Below, one piece after another: positions 33,261 through 41,107 of a stretch of 64,000 nt of DNA (within the stretch, counting starts at the first letter, position 1; every line of letters starts with the position of its first letter). The position numbers were made by a program, and so were the translations under genes. Under the pieces are notes generated by a model. That model ran no database searches. It saw only the letters and a list, made by a program, of their open reading frames with translations, and was not told where the DNA came from. The stretch is from JAURVT01 sp049059935 (GTDB taxonomy: Bacteria; Actinomycetota; Actinomycetes; Propionibacteriales; Nocardioidaceae). The DNA is taken from assembly GCF_049059935.1 (NCBI RefSeq), contig NZ_JBMGQR010000003.1, forward strand, positions 86,313 to 150,312, in the 5' to 3' direction.

Positions 33261-34505
33261 GTGAGCACCCTCCTGGACCCCGCACCCACCTGCGCTCCCC
33301 CGCCGCCGGCGAAGGACGCCCCGCCGCCGCAGTGGCGGGCGACATCGGTCTTCGGACTGCTGTCGGTCGCGCTCGTCGCGTGGGTGGGCACCCAGCACGG
33401 CGCGCAGAAGGCCGTCCTGCTCGCCCTCGGCCTCGGGCTCGGCCTCGCGCTGTTCCACTCCCGCTTCGGCTTCACCTCGTCGTGGCGCCAGCTGGTCGCC
33501 GTCGGCAACGGCTCGGGCGTGCGGGCGCACGCGCTGCTGCTCGGCACCGCGGCGACGCTCGCGATGCTGCTCCTCGGCACCGGCACCGGCCTGTTCGGGA
33601 CGACGCCCGCACCCGCGGTCACCCCCATCGGCGTGCCGCTGGTGCTCGGGTCGTTCCTGTTCGGCATCGGGATGCAGCTCGGCGGTGCGTGCGCGTCCGG
33701 CACGCTGTTCGCGATCGGCTCTGGCCAGTCGAGCATCCTGGTGACGCTGCTGGGGTTCATCACCGGCTCGGTGCTCTACACCTGGCAGTTCGACCTCGTC
33801 GCGGACCTCCCGTCACTGCCCGGCGTCCAGCTCGCCGACCACGTCGGCTGGTTCGGCGCGTGGCTGGTGACGCTCGCGGCCCTGGCGCTGATCGTCGTCG
33901 GCAGCCTGGCCTGGCAGCGACGACGCAACCCGCCGCCCACCGAGCCCCCGCCGACCGCGCACGGGTGGCTCCGCGTCCTGCGCGGGTCGTGGCCGATGCT
34001 CGTCGGCGCGGTGGTCATCGGCGTCCTCGCCGCGTCCGTCCTGCTGGTGTCAGGCGGCATCTGGGGCATCACGAGCGCGTTCGCCCTGTGGGGCGCCAAG
34101 CTGCTCCAGCTGGTCGGGATGCACCCCGAGACCTGGACGTTCTGGCAGCAGCCCGACCAGGCCGCCCAGCTCGCCGGCCCCGTCCTGGCCGACAAGAACT
34201 CGCTGACCAACATCGGGATCGTGCTCGGCGCGGGTCTCGCGGCCACGGTCGCCGGCACCTACACGCTGCGCCACCGCTTCCAGGCGCGGACGGTCGCCGC
34301 CGCGTTCCTCGGCGGGATCCTGCTGGGCGTCGGCGCGCGCCTGGCGTCCGGCTGCAACATCGGCGCCTACCTCGGCGGCATCTCCACCGGGAGCCTGTCG
34401 GGCTGGATCTGGGGCGCCGTCGCCCTCGCCGGCACCTACGTCGGCCTGCGCCTGCGTCCCCTGTTCGGCCTGGGCGTGCCCCGGTCCACCGACTCGATCT
34501 GCTGA
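33261..34505 (+). CDS. YeeE/YedE-family sulfur (thiosulfate) transporter
   Basis: A 414-residue polytopic membrane protein of the YeeE/YedE (TsuA-like) family, which imports thiosulfate or related sulfur compounds. It has about nine to ten membrane segments and the two conserved cysteine motifs expected for substrate relay: GGACASGTLF (Cys144) and ASGCNIGAYLGG (Cys365). Both halves also show the inverted-repeat FxxGxxxGxG pattern. There is no adjacent TusA or rhodanese gene, which often accompanies the family. GTG 33261 is probably leaderless. Ends eight bases before the convergent pyridoxal kinase. Confidence 0.9.
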   Translation: MSTLLDPAPTCAPPPPAKDAPPPQWRATSVFGLLSVALVAWVGTQHGAQKAVLLALGLGLGLALFHSRFGFTSSWRQLVAVGNGSGVRAHALLLGTAATLAMLLLGTGTGLFGTTPAPAVTPIGVPLVLGSFLFGIGMQLGGACASGTLFAIGSGQSSILVTLLGFITGSVLYTWQFDLVADLPSLPGVQLADHVGWFGAWLVTLAALALIVVGSLAWQRRRNPPPTEPPPTAHGWLRVLRGSWPMLVGAVVIGVLAASVLLVSGGIWGITSAFALWGAKLLQLVGMHPETWTFWQQPDQAAQLAGPVLADKNSLTNIGIVLGAGLAATVAGTYTLRHRFQARTVAAAFLGGILLGVGARLASGCNIGAYLGGISTGSLSGWIWGAVALAGTYVGLRLRPLFGLGVPRSTDSIC

Positions 34506-34512
34506 GCCGGCC

Positions 34513-35394
34513 TCAGAGCGCGACGGCCTCGAAGCGGTCGGGCGGGGAGGCGATCAGGTCCTGCCCGCGCACGAGCTCGATCTCCCGGGCGCCCGTGCGG
34601 GCGGTGAGCTCGAGGATGCCGAAGATGCTGGACGCGGTGCGCGACAGCGCGAGCGGCAGGTCGCCGTCGCGCAGCAGGTGGGCCAGGAAGATCGCCGCGG
34701 TGGTGTCGCCCGTGCCGGCGGTGACGGCCAGCTCGAGGCGCGGCGTCGTCACGACCCACGCCCCGCCCTCGCTCACCGCGACCATCGAGAGCTCGTCGCC
34801 GGGGTGGTCGGGCAGGTCGACCGACGTGACGAGCACCGTCCGCGGGCCCCACGAGCGCAGCACCTCGACGGCGGCGAGCAGGTCGTCCATGGTCCGGACG
34901 CTGCGGCCCGTCAGGTGCTCGAGCTCGAACTGGTTGGGCGTCGTCACGTCGGCGGCGGGCACGACGAGGTCGCGCATCAGCTCGGGGATGCCCTCGCGGA
35001 CGTAGACGCCGCGGCCGTAGTCGCCCATCACCGGGTCGGCGCAGTAGATCGCGCGCGGGTTGGCGGCCTTGACCTGCGCGACCGCATCGAGGACGACGGC
35101 GCCGATCTCCTGGGCGCCCTGGTAGCCCGAGAGCACGGCGTCGACGTCGCCCAGCACGCCGCGCTCGGCGACGCCCTGCACCACCGAGGCGACGTCGGCG
35201 GCGGGGAGCACCGGGCCGCGCCAGGCCTGGTAGCCGGTGTGGTTGGAGAAGTTGACGGTGTGCACCGGCCAGACCTCGAAGCCCAGGCGCTGCAGCGGGA
35301 ACACCGCGGCGCTGTTGCCGACGTGGCCGTACGCGACGGCCGACTGGACCGAGAGCACCTGGGGGGCGCGGGCGGTGAGGTCGGGGGCGGTCAT
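34513..35394 (-). CDS. pdxY: Pyridoxal kinase PdxY
   Basis: ATP-dependent kinase of the PfkB/ribokinase superfamily for pyridoxal salvage. The 293-residue product has VLSVQSAVAYGHVGNSAAVFPLQRLGFEVWPVHTVNFSNHTGY, the PdxK/PdxY N terminus with substrate residues, YCADPVMGDYGRGVYV, TPNQFELEHLTG, and the GTGDTTAAIFLAHLL catalytic anion-hole region. The catalytic Asp is in GTGD. It overlaps the end of the upstream threonine aldolase gene by one base (TGATG), so the two PLP-related genes form an operon. Confidence 0.93.
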   Translation of the reverse strand: MTAPDLTARAPQVLSVQSAVAYGHVGNSAAVFPLQRLGFEVWPVHTVNFSNHTGYQAWRGPVLPAADVASVVQGVAERGVLGDVDAVLSGYQGAQEIGAVVLDAVAQVKAANPRAIYCADPVMGDYGRGVYVREGIPELMRDLVVPAADVTTPNQFELEHLTGRSVRTMDDLLAAVEVLRSWGPRTVLVTSVDLPDHPGDELSMVAVSEGGAWVVTTPRLELAVTAGTGDTTAAIFLAHLLRDGDLPLALSRTASSIFGILELTARTGAREIELVRGQDLIASPPDRFEAVAL

Positions 35395-36392
35395 CAGGCG
35401 AGCTCCTCGGCGACGATGCGGGCGGCGTCCCGCGCGTCCTGCTCGCTCACGTCGAGGTGGGTGACGAGCCTCAGTGTCGAGGGCCCGGTGGCACCGGCGC
35501 GGACGCCGCGGGAGGCCAAGCGTCCCACGACGGCGGCCGCGTCGGGCACCGGGGCGACGACGATGTTGGTCTCCACGGTCGCGGGGTCGACACCGCAGGC
35601 CTCGGCCAGCAGGCGGGCGTGCGCGTGGTCGTCGACGAGGCGCTCACGGTGGTGCCGCAGCGCCCACAGGCCGCCGGCGGCGAGCATCCCGGCCTGGCGC
35701 CACCCGGCGCCGAGCCGCTTGCGCCAGACGCGGGCGGCGTCGACGGTCTCGCGGCTGCCGGCGACCAGCGAGCCGACGGGCGCACCCAGCCCCTTGGACA
35801 GGCACACCGCGACGACGTCCGCGCCGCCCGTCAGCACCTGCGGGTGGGCACCGGTGGCGGCCGCGGCGTTCCAGAGCCGGGCGCCGTCGACGTGCATCGC
35901 GAGGCCCTCGGCGTCGCACAGGGCGCGGACCGACGCCATCTGCTCGGGTGTCTGCACGGTGCCGCCGGCGAAGTTGTGGGTGTTCTCCACCGAGACCGCC
36001 GCGGTGCGCACGAAGTACGGGCCCACGTCGGGCGCCACCATCGGCGCGACGAGGTCGACGTCCGCGAGGCCGCGCGGGTGGCTCCAGGTGCGGGTGGTGA
36101 CGCCGGCCAGCGCGGCGTGCGCCCCCAGCTCGGCGCGCACGACGTGCGCCTGCGCCTCGCAGAGCAGCTCGGTGCCGACGGGCACGACCGCCCGCACCGC
36201 GAGCGCGTTGGCCAGGGAGCCGGTGACGCAGTACAGCGCGGCCTCCTGGCCGAGCAGCCCCGCGACCTCCTCCTCGAGCTCGGCGACGGTCGGGTCCTCC
36301 CCGTACACGTCGTCCCCGACGTCCGCCCGCGACATCGCGAGCCGCATCTCGTCCGTGGGCCGCGTGACGGTGTCGCTGCGCAGGTCGATCAC
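35394..36392 (-). CDS. ltaE: Low-specificity L-threonine aldolase
   Basis: PLP enzyme that cleaves L-threonine or allo-threonine to glycine and acetaldehyde. The 332-residue sequence starts with MIDLRSDTVTRPTDEMRLAM, shows GDDVYGEDPTVAELE, VENTHNFAGGTV, HVDGARLWNAA (Asp169) and the PLP lysine in CLSKGLGAPVGS (Lys200). GTG 36392 has no ribosome binding site but lies six bases after TAGGGT, fitting leaderless translation. Followed by pyridoxal kinase, an understandable pairing because the enzyme needs PLP. Confidence 0.94.
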   Translation of the reverse strand: MIDLRSDTVTRPTDEMRLAMSRADVGDDVYGEDPTVAELEEEVAGLLGQEAALYCVTGSLANALAVRAVVPVGTELLCEAQAHVVRAELGAHAALAGVTTRTWSHPRGLADVDLVAPMVAPDVGPYFVRTAAVSVENTHNFAGGTVQTPEQMASVRALCDAEGLAMHVDGARLWNAAAATGAHPQVLTGGADVVAVCLSKGLGAPVGSLVAGSRETVDAARVWRKRLGAGWRQAGMLAAGGLWALRHHRERLVDDHAHARLLAEACGVDPATVETNIVVAPVPDAAAVVGRLASRGVRAGATGPSTLRLVTHLDVSEQDARDAARIVAEELA

Positions 36393-36398
36393 CCCCGC

Positions 36399-36404
36399 AC
36401 CCTA
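36399..36404 (-). promoter_or_regulatory. -10 box for leaderless ltaE
   Basis: TAGGGT on the minus strand ends six bases (GCGGGG) before GTG 36392. The same six-base spacer occurs before the ATP-grasp gene at 47571. Confidence 0.6.
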
Positions 36405-36423
36405 GGCCGCCCCACCCGTCCCA

Positions 36424-36509
36424 GGATTCCCAGGTCAACCTGGTGTTCCGACGACACCCCGGAGAACTTCCCGGGGTCTCGTCGGTTTCCCAGGTGAACC
36501 TGGGAATCC
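36424..36509. repeat. Palindromic element, copy 1 (86 bases)
   Basis: An 86-base imperfect palindrome reading GGATTCCCAGGT at the left end and ACCTGGGAATCC at the right. Each outer arm also holds its own small palindrome (CCAGGT, two bases, ACCTGG), and the centre is a third (CCCCGG/CCGGGG around GAGAACTT). The same design, spacing and ends occur at 47624-47710. It follows the aroG stop by 14 bases, upstream of ltaE, so it could act as a terminator, but the shared sequence at two loci marks it as a dispersed repeat. Confidence 0.88.
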
Positions 36510-36523
36510 GACACCGGGTCGGG

Positions 36524-37858
36524 TCAGCGCTCGGCGAGCATCTCCGCGACGAGGAACGCCAGCTCGAGGGACTGGGCGCGGTTGAGGCGGGGGTCGCAGA
36601 GGGTGTCGTAGCGGTCGGCGAGGTCGGCGGCCGACAGCTTCGAGCCGCCGCCGACGCACTCGGTGACGTCGTCGCCGGTCAGCTCGACGTGCAGGCCGCC
36701 GGGCCAGGTGCCGAGCGAGCGGTGCACCTCGAAGAAGCCGCGCACCTCGTCGACGACGTCGTCGAAGTCGCGCGTCTTGTAGCCGTTCTCGGTCTCGAAC
36801 GTGTTGCCGTGCATCGGGTCGCAGACCCACGCGGCCTGGACGCCGGCGGCGGTGACCTTCTCGACGAGCTCGGGCAGCAGGTCGCGGATCTTGCCGGCGC
36901 CGAAGCGGGTGATGAAGGTCAGCTTGCCGGGCACCTGGTCGGGGTTGAGCTTGGTGGCCAGGGCGATGGCGTCGTCGGGGGTCGTGGTCGGGCCCAGCTT
37001 CACGCCGATCGGGTTGGCGATCTTGCTCAGCAGCTCCACGTGCGCGCCGTCGAGCTGACGGGTGCGCTCGCCGATCCACACGAAGTGCGCCGACACGTCG
37101 TACGGCTGGTCGGTGCGCGAGTCGATGCGGGTGAGGGCGTGCTCGTACTCGAGGATCAGCGCCTCGTGCGAGGAGTGGAAGTCGACGGTGTGCAGCTCGT
37201 CGGGGTTGGCGCCGATCGCGTCCATGAACGCGAGCGCGCGGTCGACGTCGGCGGCGACTCGCTCGTAGCGCTCGCCCACCGGGCTGCTGCGCACGAAGTC
37301 GGTGTTCCAGGCGTGCATCTGGCGCAGGTCGGCGTAGCCGCCGGTGGTGAAGGCACGCGCGAGGTTGAGCGTCGCGGCCGAGGCGTTGTAGACGTCGACG
37401 AGACGGTGCGGGTCGGGATGACGCGACTCGGGGTCGAAGTCGAAGCCGTTGACGGCGTCGCCGCGGTACGCGGGCAGCGTCACGCCGTCGCGGGTCTCGG
37501 TGTCCTTGGAGCGCGGCTTGGCGTACTGGCCGGCGATCCGGCCGAGCTTCACCACGGGCACGCTCGCGGCGTACGTCAGCACCACCGCCATCGACAGCAG
37601 CACGCGCAGCTTGTTGCGGACGTTGTCGGCGGTGACGCCCTCGAACGTCTCGGCGCAGTCACCGCCCTGCAGCAGGAAGGCCTCGCCACGCGCGACGGCC
37701 GCGAGCTTGTCGCGCAGCGCGTCGCACTCGCCGGCGAAGACCAGCGGGGGCATCTGCTGGAGCCGACGGACCGCGGCGTCGCGCGCGGCCAGGTCGGGGT
37801 ACGTCGGCTGCTGCGCGGGGTTCATCGCGCGCAGGTCGGTCAGGGACGGGATGCTCAC
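36524..37858 (-). CDS. aroG: Class II 3-deoxy-7-phosphoheptulonate synthase
   Basis: Type II DAHP synthase, first step of the shikimate pathway (PEP plus erythrose 4-phosphate). The 444-residue product has PPLVFAGECDALRD, FLLQGGDCAETFEG, VVKLGRIAGQYAKPRS, RGDAVNGFDF, the HAWNTDFVRSS and SSHEALILEYEHALTR stretches, and WVCDPMHGNTFETENGYKTRDFDDVV with metal and substrate residues. GTG 37858 is chosen because TACTCT lies six bases upstream with no ribosome site, giving a leaderless start; the longer frame to 37897 is unlikely. In mycobacteria aroG also neighbours pknL. Confidence 0.95.
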   Translation of the reverse strand: MSIPSLTDLRAMNPAQQPTYPDLAARDAAVRRLQQMPPLVFAGECDALRDKLAAVARGEAFLLQGGDCAETFEGVTADNVRNKLRVLLSMAVVLTYAASVPVVKLGRIAGQYAKPRSKDTETRDGVTLPAYRGDAVNGFDFDPESRHPDPHRLVDVYNASAATLNLARAFTTGGYADLRQMHAWNTDFVRSSPVGERYERVAADVDRALAFMDAIGANPDELHTVDFHSSHEALILEYEHALTRIDSRTDQPYDVSAHFVWIGERTRQLDGAHVELLSKIANPIGVKLGPTTTPDDAIALATKLNPDQVPGKLTFITRFGAGKIRDLLPELVEKVTAAGVQAAWVCDPMHGNTFETENGYKTRDFDDVVDEVRGFFEVHRSLGTWPGGLHVELTGDDVTECVGGGSKLSAADLADRYDTLCDPRLNRAQSLELAFLVAEMLAER

Positions 37859-37864
37859 GCCCCA

Positions 37865-37870
37865 AGAGTA
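37865..37870 (-). promoter_or_regulatory. -10 box for leaderless aroG
   Basis: TACTCT ends six bases before GTG 37858 on the minus strand. Confidence 0.6.
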
Positions 37871-37926
37871 CGAGCCCGGCCGTCCCGGCTCCCCCACGGT
37901 CTCGGGCTGCGGATGCCGGTGTGACC

Positions 37927-37932
37927 CATACT
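37927..37932 (+). promoter_or_regulatory. -10 box for leaderless GNAT gene
   Basis: CATACT ends six bases before ATG 37939; no Shine-Dalgarno sequence. One mismatch to TANNNT. Confidence 0.5.
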
Positions 37933-37938
37933 GCAGCG

Positions 37939-38454
37939 ATGAGCACCGCCGCCCGCGACCGTCCCGAGCGGCTCGTCCGCCTCGACGCCGCGCTGCTGGC
38001 GGCCCTCGCGGACTCCGACGTGGACGCCGCCGAGCGTCTCAGCGGCCTGGCCGTCCCGCACTCGCTCGTCGGCGAGCGGTGGTTGTGGCAGATGCGCACC
38101 GAGCAGCTGACGCACACCCCGGACGACCTGGAGTGGATCGCGCGGCTCGTCGTCAGCGGCGAGGAGGTGGTCGGCCACGCCGGCTTCCACGGCGGCCCGA
38201 ATGACGACGGCGTGGTGGAGCTCGGCTACTGGGTCTCGCCCCAGCGCCGCGGTCAGGGCCACGGCGCGGCGGCCCTGCGGCTGCTGGTCGACTGGGGGCG
38301 CGACGACCCCCGCGTCCGGACGCTGCGTGCCTGCGTCGGGCTCGGCAACGACCGGTCCACCCGGCTGGTCCTGCGGGCCGGGTTCACGCACCGCGGCGAG
38401 GTCGAGGACGAGCAGGACGGCACCGAGGCCGTCTACGAGCTCGACGTGACGTGA
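37939..38454 (+). CDS. GNAT-family N-acetyltransferase
   Basis: A 171-residue RimJ/RimL-like acetyltransferase. The acetyl-CoA loop is PQRRGQGHGAAALRLLVDWG (Q/RxxGxG/A motif), preceded by VVELGYWVS and followed by RACVGLGNDRSTRLVLRAGFTHRGE, the conserved C-terminal strand-helix. Acceptor unknown. ATG 37939 is chosen over the GTG at 37921 since a -10-like box would lie inside the longer reading. Convergent with DUF427, 14 bases apart. Confidence 0.87.
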   Translation: MSTAARDRPERLVRLDAALLAALADSDVDAAERLSGLAVPHSLVGERWLWQMRTEQLTHTPDDLEWIARLVVSGEEVVGHAGFHGGPNDDGVVELGYWVSPQRRGQGHGAAALRLLVDWGRDDPRVRTLRACVGLGNDRSTRLVLRAGFTHRGEVEDEQDGTEAVYELDVT

Positions 38455-38468
38455 GCTGAGAGCGGGTC

Positions 38469-38945
38469 TCACCAGCCCCAGGTGCCGGGGGCTCCCTTGA
38501 AGGGGCCGGTGACACGGGAGGTGATCCAGCCGCCGTAGAAGTCGCCCTCCTGCGCCTGCACCTCCTCGCCGTCGACGGTGCAGCGGTCCATTCGGCCGGG
38601 GTAGAGCGCGACGTGGTCGACGAGGTCGGTGAACCGCGCGCTCGGCGACGGGTACGTCCAGGCCGCCCGCGGGACGGTGCGTGCGGGCGTCGCGACGTCG
38701 AAGTACGCCGCGGCGCCCTTCCACTCGCAGAAGCTGGTGCCGTCGACGGCCCGCAGCACCCCGTCGGCGAACGACGACCGCGGCAGGTAGTACGTGGGCG
38801 GGTGGCTCGTCTCGCAGATCCGGTACGACGCGGAGGTGTCGGCGACGACCTGCCCACCCAGCTCGACGACGATCCGCTCGTCGCTGAGGTCGATCGACGG
38901 CGGGCGCGGGTAGTCCCACACGTTCTCGACGGGTCGGTCGGTCAT
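38469..38945 (-). CDS. DUF427 protein
   Basis: A 158-residue DUF427 (COG2343) protein. Typical are PRPPSIDLSDERIVVELGGQVVADTS, the conserved SYRICETSHPPTYYLPRSSF, FCEWKGAAAYFDV and AAWTYPSPSARFTDLVDHVALYPGRMD. The family has a small beta fold and no settled function. ATG 38945 has GGGAG about eight bases upstream; an in-frame upstream start at 39008 is unlikely. Single gene, 144 bases after pfkA on the same strand. Confidence 0.9.
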   Translation of the reverse strand: MTDRPVENVWDYPRPPSIDLSDERIVVELGGQVVADTSASYRICETSHPPTYYLPRSSFADGVLRAVDGTSFCEWKGAAAYFDVATPARTVPRAAWTYPSPSARFTDLVDHVALYPGRMDRCTVDGEEVQAQEGDFYGGWITSRVTGPFKGAPGTWGW

Positions 38946-39089
38946 TCGCACGCTCCCTGGCTCATGTCGTCCCCTGCACGTCTGGTCCGTCTGGCGCCCG
39001 TCTGGCAAGGCGCCGCGGCGAAGGCGAACTGCTCTTGTTCGTCGAGTCCGCGAGCAACGCCGCCAGGTGGGATGCCAGGGGGACCAGGA

Positions 39090-40115
39090 TCAGCCGAAGA
39101 GGATCTCGGCCTCCTCGTACAGCTCGGGGCGGACGGTCTTGAGCTCCTTGGTGCCCTCGGACAGCGGCACGCGGACGATCTCGGTGCCCCGCAGCGCCAT
39201 CATCGTCCCGAAGTCCCCGTCCTGCACGGCCTGGGCGGCGTGCAGCCCGAAGCGGGTGGCGAGCCAGCGGTCGAACGCGGTGGGCGTGCCGCCGCGCTGC
39301 ACGTGGCCGAGCACGACGGCCCGCGACTCCTTGCCGGTGCGCTTCTCGATCTCCTGGGCGAGGCGGTCGCCGATGCCGCCGAGACGCACGTGGCCGAACG
39401 CGTCCAGGGTGCCGCCCTGCGTGGTCATCTGGCCCTCGACGGGCACCGCGCCCTCGGAGACGACGATGATCGGCGCGTACTGCTTGGCGAAGCGGCTCTC
39501 GACCTGCTCGCAGACCTTGTCGAGGTCGAACGGCCGCTCGGGGATGAGGATGATGTTGGCGCCGCCTGCCAGCCCGGAGTGCAGCGCGATCCATCCCGCG
39601 TGGCGTCCCATCACCTCGACGACGAGCACGCGGTGGTGCGACTCCGCGGTGGTGTGCAGGCGGTCGATGGCCTCGGTGGCGATGTTGACCGCGGTGTCGA
39701 AGCCGAAGGTGAAGTCGGTGCCCGAGAGGTCGTTGTCGATGGTCTTGGGCACGCCGACGACGTTCACGCCGAGGTCGACCAGCTTGGTCGCGACCCCCAG
39801 GGTGTCCTCGCCGCCGATCGCCACCAGCGCGTCACAGCCGTGCGAGGCGAGGTTGTCCTTGATCCTCTCGACGCCGCCCTCGATCGCGAACGGGTTGGTG
39901 CGTGACGAGCCGAGGATGGTGCCGCCGCGCGGCAGGATGCCGCGCACCTGCTCGACGCCGAGCGCGCAGGTGTCGTCCTCCAGCGGACCGCGCCAGCCGT
40001 CGCGGAACCCCACGAACTCCATCCCGAACTCGGCCGTGCCCTTGCGGACCACCGCCCGGATCACCGCGTTCAGCCCGGGGCAGTCCCCGCCTCCGGTCAA
40101 CACACCTACGCGCAC
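39090..40115 (-). CDS. pfkA: 6-phosphofructokinase with PPi-type active site
   Basis: Phosphorylates fructose 6-phosphate in glycolysis. The 341-residue product has VGVLTGGGDCPGLNAVIR, GTILGSSRTNP, IGGEDTLG, PKTIDNDL, VEVMGRHAGWIALHSGLAGGAN and LGHVQRGGTPTAFDR. Asp104 in GGEDT and Lys124 in PKTID replace the two glycines found in E. coli ATP-PFK; this pair is the signature of pyrophosphate-dependent enzymes in actinomycetes. The phosphoryl donor is thus probably PPi rather than ATP, though not proven. A GGAGGAG site precedes the start and TAGAGT (40166-40161) is a likely -10. Confidence 0.93.
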   Translation of the reverse strand: MRVGVLTGGGDCPGLNAVIRAVVRKGTAEFGMEFVGFRDGWRGPLEDDTCALGVEQVRGILPRGGTILGSSRTNPFAIEGGVERIKDNLASHGCDALVAIGGEDTLGVATKLVDLGVNVVGVPKTIDNDLSGTDFTFGFDTAVNIATEAIDRLHTTAESHHRVLVVEVMGRHAGWIALHSGLAGGANIILIPERPFDLDKVCEQVESRFAKQYAPIIVVSEGAVPVEGQMTTQGGTLDAFGHVRLGGIGDRLAQEIEKRTGKESRAVVLGHVQRGGTPTAFDRWLATRFGLHAAQAVQDGDFGTMMALRGTEIVRVPLSEGTKELKTVRPELYEEAEILFG

Positions 40116-40212
40116 GAGATCTCCTCCGGGCGACGCCCACTGTCCGACGTGACGCCGGTCACTCTATGCGGCCACCCGGCCGGTCGCGCGGCCGACGGGC
40201 AGGATGGCCGAC

Positions 40213-41037
40213 ATGACCTTCTCGATCGTCGGGCGCGAGCCGGACGGCACCGCTGTCGGCGTCGCGGTCGCGTCCAAGTTCCTCGCCGTCGGCGCAGCCG
40301 TGCCCGCAGCCCGTCGCGGCGTCGGCGCGGTGGCCACCCAGTCGTTCGCCAACACGCTGTTCAAGCGTGACGGGCTCGCGCACCTCGCGTCGGGGCTGGA
40401 CGCCGACGCCACCCTCGCGGCGCTGCTCGAGGCCGACGAGGGGCGCGAGGAGCGTCAGGTGGGCGTCGTCGACCACGCCGGGCGCGCCGCGACGTTCAGC
40501 GGGTCCGGCTGCCTGGACTGGGCCGGCGGGGTGACCGGACCCGGTTACGCGATCCAGGGCAACATCCTGGTCGGCCCGCAGGTCGTCGACGCGATGCAGG
40601 CCGCGTGGCTGGGCGGCGAGGGCATGCCTCTCGCCGACCGCCTGCTGCTGGCGCTCACCGCGGGCGACGCGGCCGGCGGCGACAGCCGCGGCCGTCAGTC
40701 CGCGGCGCTGCTGGTCGCGTCCGGCGAGGGCAGCTACACCCCGGGCGACGACGTCCGCTTCGACCTGCGCGTCGACGACCACGTCGACCCCGTCACCGAG
40801 CTGTCGCGCCTGCTCGACCTGCACCACCTGTACTTCGACGCCCCGCACCCCGACGACCTGCTGCCGCTCACCGGCGACCTCGCCGACGAGGTGGCCGGCC
40901 TGCTCGCCGCGGTCGGGCGTCCCGACCTCGCGACGTGGGCCGGCGTCGAGAACTTCGAGCTGCGCCTCGTCGACGGGCAGATCGACCGGGTCGTCCTCAG
41001 CCACCTCCGCGCCCAGGCCGACCAGAACGGTCGTTGA
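40213..41037 (+). CDS. DUF1028 Ntn-hydrolase-like protein
   Basis: A 274-residue DUF1028 protein, a family with an Ntn-hydrolase-like fold and no firmly established reaction. It reads MTFSIVGREPDGTAVGVAVASKFLAVGAAVPAARRGVGAVATQS, then GLDWAGGVTGPGYAIQGNILVG-type central residues and a C-terminal GRPDLATWAGVENFELRL, a peptidoglycan-binding-like tail. I start it at ATG 40213 so that Thr2 becomes the possible N-terminal nucleophile; ATG 40204 adds three residues. Divergent from pfkA. Confidence 0.87.
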   Translation: MTFSIVGREPDGTAVGVAVASKFLAVGAAVPAARRGVGAVATQSFANTLFKRDGLAHLASGLDADATLAALLEADEGREERQVGVVDHAGRAATFSGSGCLDWAGGVTGPGYAIQGNILVGPQVVDAMQAAWLGGEGMPLADRLLLALTAGDAAGGDSRGRQSAALLVASGEGSYTPGDDVRFDLRVDDHVDPVTELSRLLDLHHLYFDAPHPDDLLPLTGDLADEVAGLLAAVGRPDLATWAGVENFELRLVDGQIDRVVLSHLRAQADQNGR

Positions 41038-41040
41038 CTT

Positions 41041-41085
41041 CCGGCTCAGTCACCTGTGGTCGGCCCGCAGAGGGAGCTGAGCCGG
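41041..41085. terminator. Inverted repeat between DUF1028 and HAD genes
   Basis: CCGGCTCAG (41041-41049) and CTGAGCCGG (41077-41085) pair perfectly across a 27-base loop, between convergent genes. Probably a bidirectional terminator; the loop is long. Confidence 0.55.
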
Positions 41086-41107
41086 AGCTCGACGCGAGGG
41101 GTGCGGG

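Noticed and set aside
41041..41085. Third copy of a dispersed repeat related to 15015-15079
   Set aside because: Only about 14 of 17 bases match; similarity is too short to claim a family and a plain terminator explains it.
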